DNA from: Ottelia alismoides
Lineage: Eukaryota > Streptophyta > Magnoliopsida > Alismatales > Hydrocharitaceae
Reading direction: 5' to 3'
Assembly: GCA_037367405.1 (NCBI GenBank)
Contig: JAZKJV010000391.1
Span: 372,001 to 436,000, forward strand
DNA: 64,000 nt
A program made the translations under genes and the position numbers. Below are positions 34,163 through 46,199 of this stretch, in pieces. Every line of letters begins with the position of its first letter. The first letter of the stretch is position 1. The notes beneath the pieces were generated by a model. The model did no database searches and was not told where the DNA came from. It saw nothing but the letters and a program-made list of their open reading frames with translations.

Positions 34163-36416
34163 TGTTAGAGAATGTAATAGGTGGGTAATTGGATCTCATC
34201 AAGATTCAATTACCCCACTCATGTTTAGTCCCACATGGACGAGTGGTGGGACTCCAGTCTGTCTAAGGAGCCCATCACCCCATGTACTCATTGAGAAATT
34301 CAATAGAATATCCGCCCCTTTGGAGGTTTATCTCGTGGTTTCATCCCGCTCCTTAGGGAGCAGGGTTCCACGTTAAATCTTTGATATTCATGTTCATTAT
34401 TTTGTTTATCGATTCCGCTTCCGCTTCTCAGATTTCAACATGGTATCAGAGCAGGTTCGATTCTTGAGGGTTTTATTGTATTTATTTTTATTTGAGAATC
34501 GAGATTTAGTTCTAGGGTTCTTGTTGGAACTCTAATTTGGTGAAGATTGACGATACAGATCGTATTCATTGATTTCTGTTTGAAGATTATTTCTGCATTG
34601 GAGATTTAAGATTCAATCTAGGGTCTCACAATACCCTAGATCCACAGTTCACCAGATCTCGCACGAAACTTACGTGTAGCCAATCCCTCTTTCGCACAAG
34701 GTTCGTCGAACCCTCAGCAGCTCCTCTCCAGGCGATGTAGCAGATCTCCCGCAGGATCTCCCGCAAGAGCAGCATCTTGCTCCCCTTCAGCATGCGCACC
34801 AGAATCAGGTGGCACCTCGAGGAGGTGGCCGAGGTGCGCACCCTCCAGGCGGAAGGAGCTCGACTTCTCCAGACACAAGAGGAGCCCTAGCTCCAGATTC
34901 CGCGCCGCTCACCCTCTCCAGGACGCCTCACCCTCCCATGGCACACCTCCATGCCGCCTTGGCCCTTGCCCTCCCGCGGCGCCCCTCACAGTCTTCCCTA
35001 CACTCAGTAGCCACGCCTTCACGATGCCGACGACGCGGCTCCATCACGGCAACCCACCTATCGAGGGTCCACATCCCCAAGCCCAACAAGGCAGTGCACT
35101 TTCGCTACAAGCACGCAAGTGACGCGTGGGAACCCAAGCGGCGCAAGCTTCTCCATCGTCGCTCCAGGCCATGGCGGTACCTCTGCAGCACCAGCCCCCC
35201 GTCGTCGCACCACCCCCCCATCCCCCATCGACTTGAGCTTGATTATGTGATGCTTCCTCCATGCGGCGGCGACATAAAAAAACAAAAAAAAACTCTTTGG
35301 GAACCTCGGGTTCCAAGGAACCCTAAGTCTCGTTCTGCCGCATACCCCTTTAACGGGGGTCCATTCTGTCGATCATGAAAAAATAAATGAAAAGAGAATG
35401 TTGCGTCCCAGTTGGGCTGCTACTGGATATTTTTTTAAGAAAAAGGGAGAGAAGAGAGGTTCAATGTTTTGTGAAGACCAATTGGGCTGAGGTTTCTTTG
35501 GGCCCAAATGGGCCACGTTTGTTTGTTCAAAAAAATGCGCAAACAAAAGAAAAGTCGTATGCATTTTAAAAAAGAAGAAAAAAATAGTCAAAAAAGGAAC
35601 GGCTAAAAAAATGAAATGAATTGTACGAAAAAATGTGCATTTTGTTTCTCCCAACTTGATCCATGTTCTTATGCTATCAAGTATGGGAGAAAGGGGGAGT
35701 CAAATATAGATTCTTCAGGAGTTCTGCACATCCATGACTGACAGACCCTCACTCCAGCTCTCTACAGATCATCCATCTTCACCGAGCATCGACTTTTTCA
35801 CCAGGGCGGATACTTCTTCTTTTGCGACACGACTACAACTCCGCGTTGGACTTCTTCTGCAACATTTCTTCTCTAGGCACAACAAAGATATGTTCCGATG
35901 GCATGCAAGTACGACAAAGATACGTTCCGGTGACCTGAGATCTCAGCGGCTCTACAGGCATGTCAGAAATACGTTCCAGTGTCCTAAAAGCTGCAGACAC
36001 GTCCTCGTGTGAGGTCTTCTACCAGCAGCGGACATGTGTTCTTTTGTGATGTATCGTGTGAAGATGTGTTGTACACTTTCTTTTTGTTGCACGTTGCAGC
36101 TTTCTCAGCTCCAGCTTGAGGGCGGGTATTAGAGAATGTAATAGGTGGGTAATAGGATCTCACCAAGATCCAATTACCTCATTCATGTTTAGTCACACAT
36201 GGATGAGCGATGGTACTCCAAACTGTCTGAGAGGCTATATAAGGAGCGCCTCACCCCCTGTACTCATTGAGAAATTCAATAGAATATCCACCCCTTTGAG
36301 GGCTTCACCCGTGGTTTCATCCCACTCCTTAAGGAATAGGGTTCCACGTTAAATCTTTGCTCTTCATATTTATTATTTTGTTTATCGATTCCGCTTCCGC
36401 TTCTCAGATTCCAACT
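34163..36416 (+). mobile_element. Family A LTR element, complete, non-autonomous
   Basis: 5' LTR 34163-34440 (TGTTAGAG to TTTCAACA), primer-binding site TGGTATCAGAGCAGG directly after it, purine tract CTTGAGGGCGGG and 3' LTR 36127-36416. TTAAT flanks both sides (34158-34162 and 36417-36421). The 3' LTR has lost the canonical ends (TA...CT instead of TG...CA). The internal 1.69 kb has no gag or pol; a GC-rich open frame at 34809-35378 has no recognisable domain. It must depend on proteins from another element. Confidence 0.9.
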
Positions 36417-36421
36417 TTAAT

Positions 36422-36754
36422 AACTAGGATGATCTTAATTTGTGAAAACATTGCTTTTAATGCCATTTTCGACTAGGCAAACCGATACAATGTCGATATT
36501 TCCTGCATTGCCCTCCACGAAACTCTTGATTCTAAACCCATCATGACCAAGTAAACTCTTTTACAATATTACATTAACTTATATTTTTCCATTTATTTTT
36601 GTGAATAGATGAATCTTTATACCAAAAAATCATTATCCCATTAATCATTATGTACATTTTTTGAATCAAATGACTCATCTCAGTGAACAAAACAGATGTT
36701 CCAAGTGTGTTTAACTTAGTTACTTTGATTCCAATTCCAATGTTTACTAATCAT
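36422..36754. other. Spacer between two LTR elements
   Basis: AT-rich, no feature recognised. Confidence 0.4.
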
Positions 36755-38215
36755 TGTTGAGATATTTATATCTCGCTATCTTTATTATGTATTATTTATT
36801 TCGTAGTTTCTTATTTCTTCTATCTACTTTATGTAACTTTCCCTTAGAGCTTTTCTTATATATAAGAGAGCTCTAAGGCTACGATGGAATACAACTTTTC
36901 ATTTCATGTCTTTCCACATGGTATCAGAGCGACGGTCCTAAACCGGAGAATATGCAATAGAAAACCCCACCAAAACCCTAACTCGTTCGAACATTACCTC
37001 TGTCGGCCTCCTTCCGACGTCGTCGTTGGCCTCTTTCCGCAGCGTTGTCGACCCCTTCATGCGAAGCAGGCCGCCCGAAGTGGCGGTCCAGACCACCGCC
37101 TCCCGCGACACCATCCGCGGTACCGCCCACGGGCCCTCTGCGGCAATCAGGTCATTGTCCAAGTTGTCGCCTTCTCCGCTCCCGCAGCTCATGTCGCCTC
37201 ATGCAGGATACGCCGCATGTTAGTTATGTGTCTGGTCATCTATGGTGTGATTTGATCATCTAAAATCACCCTAATTACCCAGAGGAGGCTCCAAAGGATG
37301 GGAGAGGTCATGGTATGAGTCTACACCCACAACCATCTCCTCGTATGTAAGTGTAGACGCAGGTAGTATAGTCTGCATGGATATTGTTGTCATCATGTCA
37401 GACAACAAAGCAAATGTTTCATCACTGGGTGCATTCAAAAGTCTGGCACCCATCATCAAAATGGATGGAACGAACTATAAACTATGGGTCATGCAGTTCA
37501 TGAGCCCGATGCAGTGTAATGGCAAGAAGCACATCCTCACGGAGGAGGAGCCAAGTGACAAAACTGGAGTTAATGCCTCATGGGAGGCAGATGACGCATA
37601 TGCGCGTATGTGGCTATCTGGGACTGTATCTATGGAGATAGCCAATGACATACTGAGCCAGCCTACTACAAAGGCTATGTGGGACATTCTCGTTGCTTTC
37701 GACGAAAAATGAGTCGAAGATATTGCAACTTCAGCACGATATCTTCACGTCGAAGCAAAATGGTCGCCCTTTCCATACCATTTACACTTCTCTAAAGGAT
37801 ATGTTTGACAAGCTTCATGGTATCATTCCCTTGATTGCCACACCAGAGTAGCTCAATTTGTACATAGACTCAATGATGATCGGTGTTTTTCTAGCAGCCC
37901 TCGATCCTGAGTACGACGCTGCTCGAGCACAGATTCTTATTGATGTCACCATACCTCCAATGGAGGAGGCATACCGCAGATTAAGCAGGCTCTCTATATC
38001 TTCCGGTGGTGCTCAGTCACAGACCTCTTCAGCTATGGCTGCCACGCATAGCAGGGGGAGGCCTATGCAGTACCATGATCGAGGTAACCGTAGCTGGGGA
38101 GGGGGGTAGTCAACCCCGTCAGTCAGGCTCCTAATGCCATAGGTCAGGCCACTCTAAGAAAACATGTTATTCTAAGCATGGTTTCCCAGCTTCAGCACGA
38201 GTTGCAGAGCAGACT
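36755..38215 (+). mobile_element. Truncated Copia element: 5' LTR, leader and gag
   Basis: The 164-bp LTR at 36755-36918 (TGTTGAGA to TTTCCACA) is followed directly by TGGTATCAGAGCGACGG. The gag frame follows from 37377. The element stops inside or just after the gag zinc knuckle; pol and the 3' LTR are missing, and a minus-strand family A piece follows. Confidence 0.75.
37377..38182 (+). pseudogene. Copia gag (capsid/zinc-knuckle) remnant
   Basis: Gag packages the element RNA into virus-like particles in the cytoplasm. Seen: IIKMDGTNYKLWVMQF and AKxMWDIL-like sequence (Copia gag N-terminal fold) at 37377-37712, a stop/frameshift near 37710, more gag at 37858-38109 (AALDPEYDAARAQIL), and a CCHC-like knuckle with GHSKKTCYSKHG near 38130-38180. 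No intact frame remains. Confidence 0.75.
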
Positions 38216-38579
38216 CAACAGGTTGGGCGTTCATCACAGGGTCTGGAAAACGCATCCCCCCCATGGGTCCTGCTCCTGTTGCTGCTAGGGTTGAGGAGCG
38301 TCGTCTGCGCGTAGGGCACAGGAGCTCCCTGGAGGAGGGGCACGAGTATGGCAGCGCATGTGCTGCGGGCGAAGGCGCAGCAGCGCCTGGAGCACATGGA
38401 GGTGAAGAGGCGCGAGGAGGCAAGGAGAGTGCGCCGCCTAGGAGGTTTCGCAGGAGAGGGTCGGCGCTAATGCTGCCTGCGCTGGAGATTGAGGGGGCAA
38501 GGGCCCGCCGCCTGGGCCGTATGTATGTCATGCGCTGCCTCGCGAACTTGGAAGAGCTGCCAGGAGGCATCTGTTGAAG

Positions 38580-39422
38580 GTCTGGCCACGCGAGGAAGAG
38601 AGGGCGGTGCCTAGGTCTGGAGGATGTTGCCTTCTTCAGTTTTTTTTTTTTTGAACTATCTTGGGGAGGTGTTGCTACGCGTGCGACGACGCAGATCTGG
38701 AGAGGGGTCGACTAGAGGGTGGAGTCCGCTTGGAGGCAGAGCAATTGGAGAGGCTTCGTGCATGGTGCAAGGGGTCCAGATCGAGGGAGAGAGCACCATG
38801 CCGTCGTTCGGTTGCATTGCGTCTAGTAGTTGTCGTGGGTAGGACTTGTGTCGCCGCCAGGGGGCTGTCGCCTGTGTAGTACTACCGCATGCTTGCACAT
38901 CTAGTCCCTGGAATGTATGAGGAGCAGCCTGAAGTTTTAGGGCTACGAACGAGGAGCATGATGGCTGCCGAAAGACAGCATGAGAAGAAACACGCCACGA
39001 TAATAGATGATAATAACAGAAAAATAGGATTTCAATAGAAACCCTAGATCCCGCACAGAACTGGAACAAATCTCGGATAAATGACAGAGAATCGAATCTC
39101 GAACAATAAATCTTCAAGAACAAATTCTCGAGAATCGAACCCGCTCTGATACCATGTTAGAAAATAGGAAGCGGAAGCGGAATCAGAGAATAAAGAACAA
39201 AAAGATAAAACATGGAAGACAAAGATTTACGTGGAACCCTACTACGTAAGGAGCGGGATAAAACCACATGAGAACGCTTCAGAGGACTGGTGTGTCTATT
39301 GCACTTTTCTCATCTGATGCAGGAGGTCTGGGGCTCCTTATATAGCCTCCACAGAGCCTCGAAGTCCCATCACTGGTACATGTGGGACTAAACATATGAC
39401 GCATACAATGAATACTACAACA
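38580..39422 (-). mobile_element. Truncated family A LTR element, minus strand
   Basis: The LTR at 39155-39422 (268 bp) matches the family A LTRs in reverse. The primer-binding site reads GCTCTGATACCA at 39143-39154, with family A leader sequence to its left. The other LTR is absent. The left border with the Copia gag piece is uncertain. Confidence 0.65.
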
Positions 39423-40494
39423 ACTAGAAATGATAAATATCCCAGATTGACGCTCAGATGACGCAAATTACTCAATAAATTGCCTCCTAAATGACAGAAC
39501 TAAGCCATTGAAACCAAAATTGACTACTTGACCATGCTTCGGATATCCTTGCATAAGCCTTGGCGTTCTCCTTGTCTGTTGCCATCCTTCATCCTATCCT
39601 GCCCACTTCATTACCATATATATCCCTCCTCGTGCAATTTGGCAAGTATCATCCTAGCTTTGCCATGTTTGTCTTCTCTCATTCATAGTTATTCCTCCAT
39701 AACATCAAACAATATTTAGAATGTGTCATCCATGTCATTTTGTTTTGGCGATCACTTATCCGTGCAACTCGTTCATTGCCATTAACCTCCATTCATGTTC
39801 GCCTCTCTGTCTATTATTCACCGTCGTTACCTATCCCGTAAAACATCCTCCAACCTTCGCAATATCATCATCCCCCATTCCACCACATCCCATACCTTCC
39901 TCACCACAAGTAATGGCCTCACCATATCGTAATTACCATTTCCTGCTCGTAATGAGCTCCGATAGTTCCGTGAAGCTGTTCCGGCTTGAACAGTTAGTTG
40001 CAAATCATAGCATACTTCCGCAGGCACTTTTCCGTAGATCTCATTCATGGATGCATATATTCCAACGGGTATCCAGAATTATATGTGGAGTGGAATCGAA
40101 AACAAAGCACCAATTAGAAGATTAAGAACACTCACCAAAGAACGACCGTGTTCGTGGTTGTCTCCGACGGAGGTGTTGTCTCGGCCTTCGATGTGGGTAG
40201 GAACGAACGACTAGGCACTGGACGCCGGTGGTGGGTAGGCGATGGAGGTAGGCGAGCGACTAGGGGGTGGGCGGCTCGGAGATGGAAGTTGGAGGTGTGG
40301 AGAGAGGAGTGGAGATGGCGGGGAGGGGGTAGGGCTCGACGGGAGTTGGGAAGGGTTTCCCGTGGGGGTCGAGATGCACTGTACTAAGAAAAGAAAGCTG
40401 ATGCGTGTTTAGAGCCTGAGCGACTTTACCATGATTTTGTAAAATTACAAACTGGTTGTAAATTGTTTTACATGCACGTGCATCACTAGTGAGT
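39423..40494. other. Unassigned region between family A LTR and L1
   Basis: No conserved coding sequence recognised. 40150-40385 is G-rich and purine-biased, like the arms of the MULE at 12556-16479, but no border was found. Confidence 0.35.
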
Positions 40495-40772
40495 CTTTTT
40501 TTGATCTGTAAGATCTCGTATGTATTAATAATACAAGTGTTGTACGAAGTCTAGAGGCTAGAGTCACGGATAAAGAGTACAAAATAAAATAATCCATTTT
40601 ACTGAGTGCTATACATAGAAATTGATGGAAGGCAACAAGTTGCGTTTTTTTTATGAGTATATCTTGATAGTATATTGAAAACCCAAAAAGAAATGGGGGA
40701 GCTAAATACAAGAAGCTATGTTTTCCAACCCTACATCAGGGTGTTACAGGAAAATTTTTGGAAAGGGAGGCA

Positions 40773-42102
40773 TCAGCTTAACCTGATATCACATGTTGCT
40801 AACTTTACCAACTCAACGATTTTCCTGGCAGAACTCCAGGTTGTGGAGTTTTTTAGAGAAATCCACTTGTCGTTCCTGCTCGACCAAATAACCCATGTAG
40901 ACACTGTGATTGCCACCGTAGTCATGATTTTTGCTAAGCTTTTCGGTAGCTTATCACATTTTTCAACAACGGCTCTCAAATCAGTGCCCAATATAACAGG
41001 TAGCTGGAGAACGCCGCACACTTCGGCCCAAACTGCGGATGAAAAATTACAATTGAAGAATAGATGATCTCGAGACTCCAGGTGCATGCCGCAGAGATAG
41101 CAAAATCCATCAGTTACGAGGCCATGCTTGGCCAGACGGTCAAAGCGTTGGGAGCCTGTTGAGAATAGCCCTATATAGCGCGCATGCGTGCTTCGGTACG
41201 ACATGCATGTTCCATGGTAGATGAGCCCACACAACCGGATCTCCTTTCATTCTAACAAAGTCGAAGGCTTCTCTGAAGGAGAAGGGTCGATTGGATGTCG
41301 TCCAGGTAATCCTGTTAGCAGCCCTTGTCGTAGCCCTAAGCATCACCGTACGGACGTCTAGGATACACTTCCAGATTGGAGAGTCGCGTGAGCGCTTTAA
41401 GTAATGGAATAAGTCAAGCCTTCCCAGGTACATGTCCATCATGAATTTTGCCCAAATCGAGTTTTTGTGACATAAAAACTTCCACGCCCACGACATGAGC
41501 ATGGCCTCTCTAATGGATTTTAACGACCGCAAGCCAAGGCCGCCCTCCACTTTCGTCGTACAAACTGTCATCCAGATGACATGGTGCTTGCCATTGGCCC
41601 ATAAGAAATCGGCACACATGGCCTCCACTCTCTCGATAGTTGCAATAGGAATAAGCATTCCCCCCACCCAAAATAGGCAAACTCCGGAGATGACTGATCT
41701 AGGCAATTCTAGACGGTCGGCAAGTGATAAGGACCTTGCTTTCCAGCCTGCAAGCAAGGTCCTTACTTTGTCAGTGAAGGAGTTTACAGCCACGGACTTA
41801 TCTCTTGGTGTAGAAATTGGTATCCCCAGGTACTTCACCGATAATGGCTTGTTAAGGAGACCGACCTCAAGGCAAGTGCCAAAATCGTCAGAGGCGAATT
41901 TCGGTAGAATTAGTTTGCTTTTCCTTAAATTCATTGAAAGCCCGGACATTCTCTCAAAGATGTTAAGAACGTCTCTCACCTCCTTTGGCATTTTCCTTGA
42001 GTTTTTGCAAAAGAACAGGACGTCATCGGCAGAGAAAAGATGCGATGGAACCGAAGCTCCGCCAAGGTGCATAGGGATAATTTTCCTTTTGCATAGTGGC
42101 AA
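40773..42102 (-). pseudogene. L1 ORF2 C-terminal part (RT thumb, zinc-binding region)
   Basis: Frames 41140-42102 and 40773-41234 encode FSADDVLFF (RT motif C), SVKYLGIPI, GWKARSLSLADRLEL, RRWVMC-type segments, then CYLCGMHLESRDHLFFNC, a Cys-Cys-His-Cys zinc-binding end typical of plant L1 ORF2. One frameshift near 41200 joins the two. Confidence 0.85.
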
Positions 42103-42747
42103 TCTTAGTCAACAGAGATAGTGTGTCCACCGCGATGACAAAGAGCAAGGGACTCAATGGGTCCCCCTGTCGGAGTCCTCGGGTGGAGGCGAAGTAGCCG
42201 TGAGGGGAGCCATCCACAAGCACATATAACATAGCTGTGGAAAGACAGTTACGAATCCACCCTATCCATTTCTCGTCAAAACCCCTTAGCCTCAGGCTAT
42301 CCATGATAAACTCGTGATCAAGCGAGTCAAAAGCCTTGAACATGTCAATCTTGATACACGCTTTTAATCTAGTTACCTTGCGATTGAATCCGTGCAAAAC
42401 TACCTGAGCGAGACGGATGCAGTCGCACATCTCCCTTCCTTTGATGGATGCCAACTGGTTCGAAGAGATCAGGTTGTTGGCGACCAAAGCCAATCTTGTA
42501 GCGAGGATCTTTGCGAAAATTTTGTATAGCATATTGCAGCACGAGATTGGTCGATAATCTCCCAAACCTGAGGGCGTCTTGATTTTGGGGACGAGAGTGA
42601 TGAAAGCGTGATTCACGTAACTTGGCAAAGCCCCCCTCCCCCATCAGAAAGGAAATTTAGAGCAGCCATGAGGTCATTTTTTATTAGATCCCAATGCCGC
42701 TTGTAGAATCCTGCATTGAATCCATCGGGGCCCGGAGCTTTCGTGGA
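42023..42747 (-). pseudogene. L1 ORF2 reverse transcriptase palm
   Basis: Encodes FITLVPKIKTPSGLGDYRPI, ACIKIDMFKAFDSLDHEF (motif A with catalytic Asp) and RGLRQGDPLSPLLFVIAVD (motif B). The frame is open for 201 codons, then shifts near 42610-42640. The upstream part is cut by the solo LTR. Confidence 0.88.
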
Positions 42748-43499
42748 ATGTATGTAAAGCCTTGAACTGGGCATATCTCGGATCCTATATAATAAGATCC
42801 GGCTCGTAAAGAGGAAACCGACAGAATTTGTTTCGTGTGAATCGGACTTCGTTTCGATTTGTTATGAATTTCGGAAGAAAGAGAAGGAAGGCTAAGATGT
42901 CATTAATCCATAATAACTGTCATCAAGACTAATTAAACATGATTAAAGAAACTAATGACGATTGAAAGCCGCTAATGATCATTAGTAAACACTAATCAAT
43001 AGTTAACAAAAGATAAGCGTAAGCCGCGAAAGTTAAATCGCGATTAGTGAAAGTTAATCACGATTAGTGTTAATTAAGCGTCATTAGCGAATCTAGAATC
43101 CTCTAAAATGTTCTAACTTAAGCTCCAAGTTTGGGATAAGTTTTGGCTAAAACCATGGGCCAAAACCATGGGCCGTTAAAACCATGGTTAAGGTCTAAAC
43201 CATGGTTTTCTAACCATGGTTAGTGGTTTTCTGGGGCCTATAAATAGACCCCCCTACCCATTCATTCTCTACAACTTACACTACCACCACCACCCCAAGG
43301 GCTAGGGTCGAGAGGTTGGGAGGAGGAGTGGGAGGCGAGGGAGGAGCGCTAGCGAAGCGCTGCCGGGAGAACGAGGAGAAGAAATGTATGATCCTCTCTT
43401 AGTTGCTTCGTAAGCTAGGCTTTCAATTCATACACTTGTTCTTCCAAGTTTTGTTTTTGATTCATATTTCTTTCCGATTCGTTTTCCTATTGTGGTTCG

Positions 43500-43780
43500 A
43501 GGAGAAATCTGTGTAACACCCTACTTAGGTGCGGGCGGCTATGCACGTCAGTGATCCTGTGATTCGTCACACGTTCACTCATCTAAGACGCGTGGTGTCT
43601 ACCGATTCTCCATCGTTTATGTTTCTATTCTTCGTATTATGCTTTTATAGTTATTTTGATGGAGAAATCTATGTAATACCCTACTTAGGTGCGGGCGGCT
43701 GTGCACGTCAGTGACCCTGTGATTCGTCACACGTTCACTCACCTAAGATGTGTGGTGTCTACCGGTTCTTCATCTCTTGT
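43500..43780 (+). repeat. Tandem duplication of about 165 bp in the Gypsy LTR
   Basis: Two copies start GGAGAAATCTGTGTAACACC (about 43500) and GGAGAAATCTATGTAATACC (about 43662), each with TTCGTCACACGTTCACTCA. The duplication is also present in the other two LTR copies (48400-48660 and 62178-62445). Confidence 0.85.
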
Positions 43781-43860
43781 TGTTGAGTATATTCTTTCAG
43801 TTTCGTTGTTATTTTCCTCTCGATTGATTTTATAGATGAAACTTTTTTCATTTTTATTTT

Positions 43861-43995
43861 GAAATATGTCCCGATATAAGGGGAAACTCTGCCGAAATTT
43901 TCCGAGAAATATGTCCCGATATAAGGGGAAACTCTGCCGAAATTTTCCGAGAAATATATCCCGATATAAGGGGAAACTCTGCCGAAATTCTAAGA
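43861..43995 (+). repeat. 45-bp tandem repeat, three copies, in the Gypsy LTR
   Basis: Units starting at 43861, 43906 and 43951 (GAAATATGTCCCGATATAAG...) are nearly identical and keep frame (45 = 15 codons), producing shadow ORFs on both strands. Counterparts lie at about 48170-48310 and 62535-62670. A GTTCTTCGC-type 9-bp repeat follows (about 43996-44066). Confidence 0.9.
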
Positions 43996-46199
43996 GAAAA
44001 TATGTTCTTGACGTTCTTCGTGTTCTTCGCATTCTTCGCGTTCTTCGTTCGTTCTTCGCGTTCTTAATATGTTCTTAGCGTTTTGATACGAAAAATGAAA
44101 TTCGATCTTTTTATGAGCCTTAAATTAGCCTTTCTAAAAACGAAACTCGGTAAAGCCTTGCATACACGAGAAAGAGCTTGATTAGGTAACGAAATCCTTC
44201 CTTTTGCTGTTGGGTTTTCATACGAAATTATTGAAATTCTTGATTTAGTGTTCTTTGCTACGAAGAACCCTAATTTTGGCTATTTTTGAAAAAGTCTGAA
44301 GAATTGCTTTGTGATTCCCACTAAAATAAGATTTACACATCAAATTGATGCGTTGGCTCTGAAAGTTAGGGTTTGGGAGTTAAAATAGGCATAAATAGGA
44401 GTATACATATGGTTATGAATAATATATATGTGAGTCGATATTAAGTATTGCGGTTTATGCAAATTAAAGACTTAACAAAAGAATTACATCATGTGAATTG
44501 GTGTGATTTGAGTTGGATCCTAAAAAGGATCTTGTGTCACGATAAGGATGACTGGGAGTAGTACTACAGGTCGGGCATGCAACCTGTAGGTTGTCGGAAG
44601 GAACCCGTATTGGCATTTCCCTACCTAGGTGGTACACGGTTGCCCTGTTATGATAAGTGCGCACAAATTGAATGTTTTGCAACGCGTGGTACCGGGAGCC
44701 AATATATTCGGGTTGGAACGACGGAAGATGTGGTCGTGCCATGTGGAGGCACGGGTGGTTCAATAGTGGCTGGGTCACGATAACATGTATTTAAAGCCGC
44801 TAGGTTATATGATTAAATGTTAGCCTGAGGTTTTTTAAGCAACCGAGTCCTCGAGGACGGTGTGCTCTTTTGTTTTTCCAGGCTGAGGGTTGAGACCCTG
44901 TTTAATAAAAGAAAAGGAAATTGTCAGGGTAGTATTGGAGGATTGGTTGAGGCGACGTGCGGCAGCATAAGCTTACCAAGATCAACACAATCTCCAATCC
45001 CGAAGCGTCCACAGCTTCGGAGTCCAAGAATGGTGGGGTTCCCCTGGACTAATCCCTGATGTGGAATAGAAAGGAATAGGACTTAAGTTAATGAAAAGGA
45101 ATGAAATTTTTGTAATATCAAGTTTTTGAAAAAGTACACAATTTATTTACTTTTCTCGTATTCGTTACTTAGCATTCGCTATTTTTTATCCTATGATTTA
45201 TGGAAAACCCAACAGGTATCGGTGAGCAATCGCAAGGACTTTAAAATTCATCTGGCTTACATACTAGACATCCAGCCAGCCACAGTAGCTTTACTATTTA
45301 AGGTAGTTAGTAATATTTTGTGTATTTTCCTTTCAAGCTGATGTACATGTAAATGGTTATAGTGGGATAGTGTATCATCTGAACTATATTTTGTGAATGG
45401 AAAAGTGTTGAAATACTTTCTTCCGAGTATTTTTATTTGCAGTATATTTCTGAATGTTAGTTGTGATTGCTAAATAAATTATTGATGAGTAACCAGATCC
45501 GGATATGGGAGGATCCGACGACCCGGGAAACGGGGTCGTGACAATGTATGCCCTTGAGGGCCTCCTCAACTTCACCTTCCGGAATAGGCCTGGAGAGCCA
45601 CTGGGTTGAGGTATCCGATAGAAGATATTTAGGCGCAGGGGGTGACAAAACCGCGAAATTATGGATGTCAGGCCCAAGCATCCCTTTGTAATACCCAACC
45701 GCCTCTTTAGCAATCTCTTCATGTTTATCAGTTATTTTCTCCTCCTAATCAAGGAGGCAAGGGATGGTGTTTCTCGAGCGTCGTGAACAAGTTGAGAGGT
45801 GGAAAATTTTGGTGTTCCTGTCGCCACGTATTAGCCACTCGACCCGGCTTTTTTGTTTCCACATAGATTCTAAATCAGCATCAATCTTTTTCGAGTAGCC
45901 ATTAACGTCATGTTCTAACTAGGCGGGGATTGGGTCCAAGGGATCAATGGTTAGGGCATCATTTATTTGCTCCAGGACCCTCTGGAGTACTTGCTTGTCG
46001 CGTCTGGCGTCACCATGTTCTTTAACCCACACCTTCAGGGTAGTCTTAACTGCACGAAGCTTAGCCTGGAATCGGGAGGCAGGGTTTCCTCTATTCGCGG
46101 CAGCCCAGGCCCGAGACACAACCTCTTCATAATCGTCACGAGAGAACCAGTAGTCAAAACAACGAAAAGGCTTGGCATGAGAGTGCCGAGCATAGCATG

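Larger units (their letters stand above)
42753..45543 (+). mobile_element. Solo LTR (2791 bp) of a Tekay-type Gypsy family, inside L1
   Basis: It begins TGTAAAGCC and ends GTCGTGACA, flanked by the perfect 5-bp duplication ATGTA (42748-42752, 45544-45548). It splits L1 codons for the GIHSTKAPGPDG region. The same sequence occurs as the LTRs at 46650-49397 and 61472-63432 next to primer site and pol, which identifies it as an LTR. With no internal region left, it is the product of LTR-LTR recombination. Confidence 0.92.
40495..46195 (-). mobile_element. L1 LINE, 3' half (interrupted by a solo LTR)
   Basis: The poly-A end is at 40495-40502 (poly-T on the plus strand). Going up, it has the zinc-binding/C-terminal region (40773-42102), the RT palm (42023-42628), GAPGPDGFN-like sequence at 42715-42745, then after the solo LTR the linker between endonuclease and RT (45549-46195: IPEGEVEEALKGIH, RRDKQVLQRVLEQIND, KPFRCFDYWF). 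It stops at about 46195 just after the endonuclease domain, where Gypsy sequence begins. The missing 5' half lies at 57.69-59.59 kb on the other strand. Confidence 0.85.

Noticed and set aside
34809..35378. 189-codon open frame in the family A element
   Set aside because: GC-rich low-complexity composition, no domain, and no counterpart frame recognised in the other family A copies; not reported as a gene.
43861..43995. CRISPR-like array
   Set aside because: The 45-bp units are contiguous with no spacers and lie in a plant LTR.
43739..44078. ORFs with repeated RQSFPLYRDIF or MSRYKGKLCRNF units
   Set aside because: They arise from the 45-bp tandem repeat, whose length is a multiple of three, in the Gypsy LTR.
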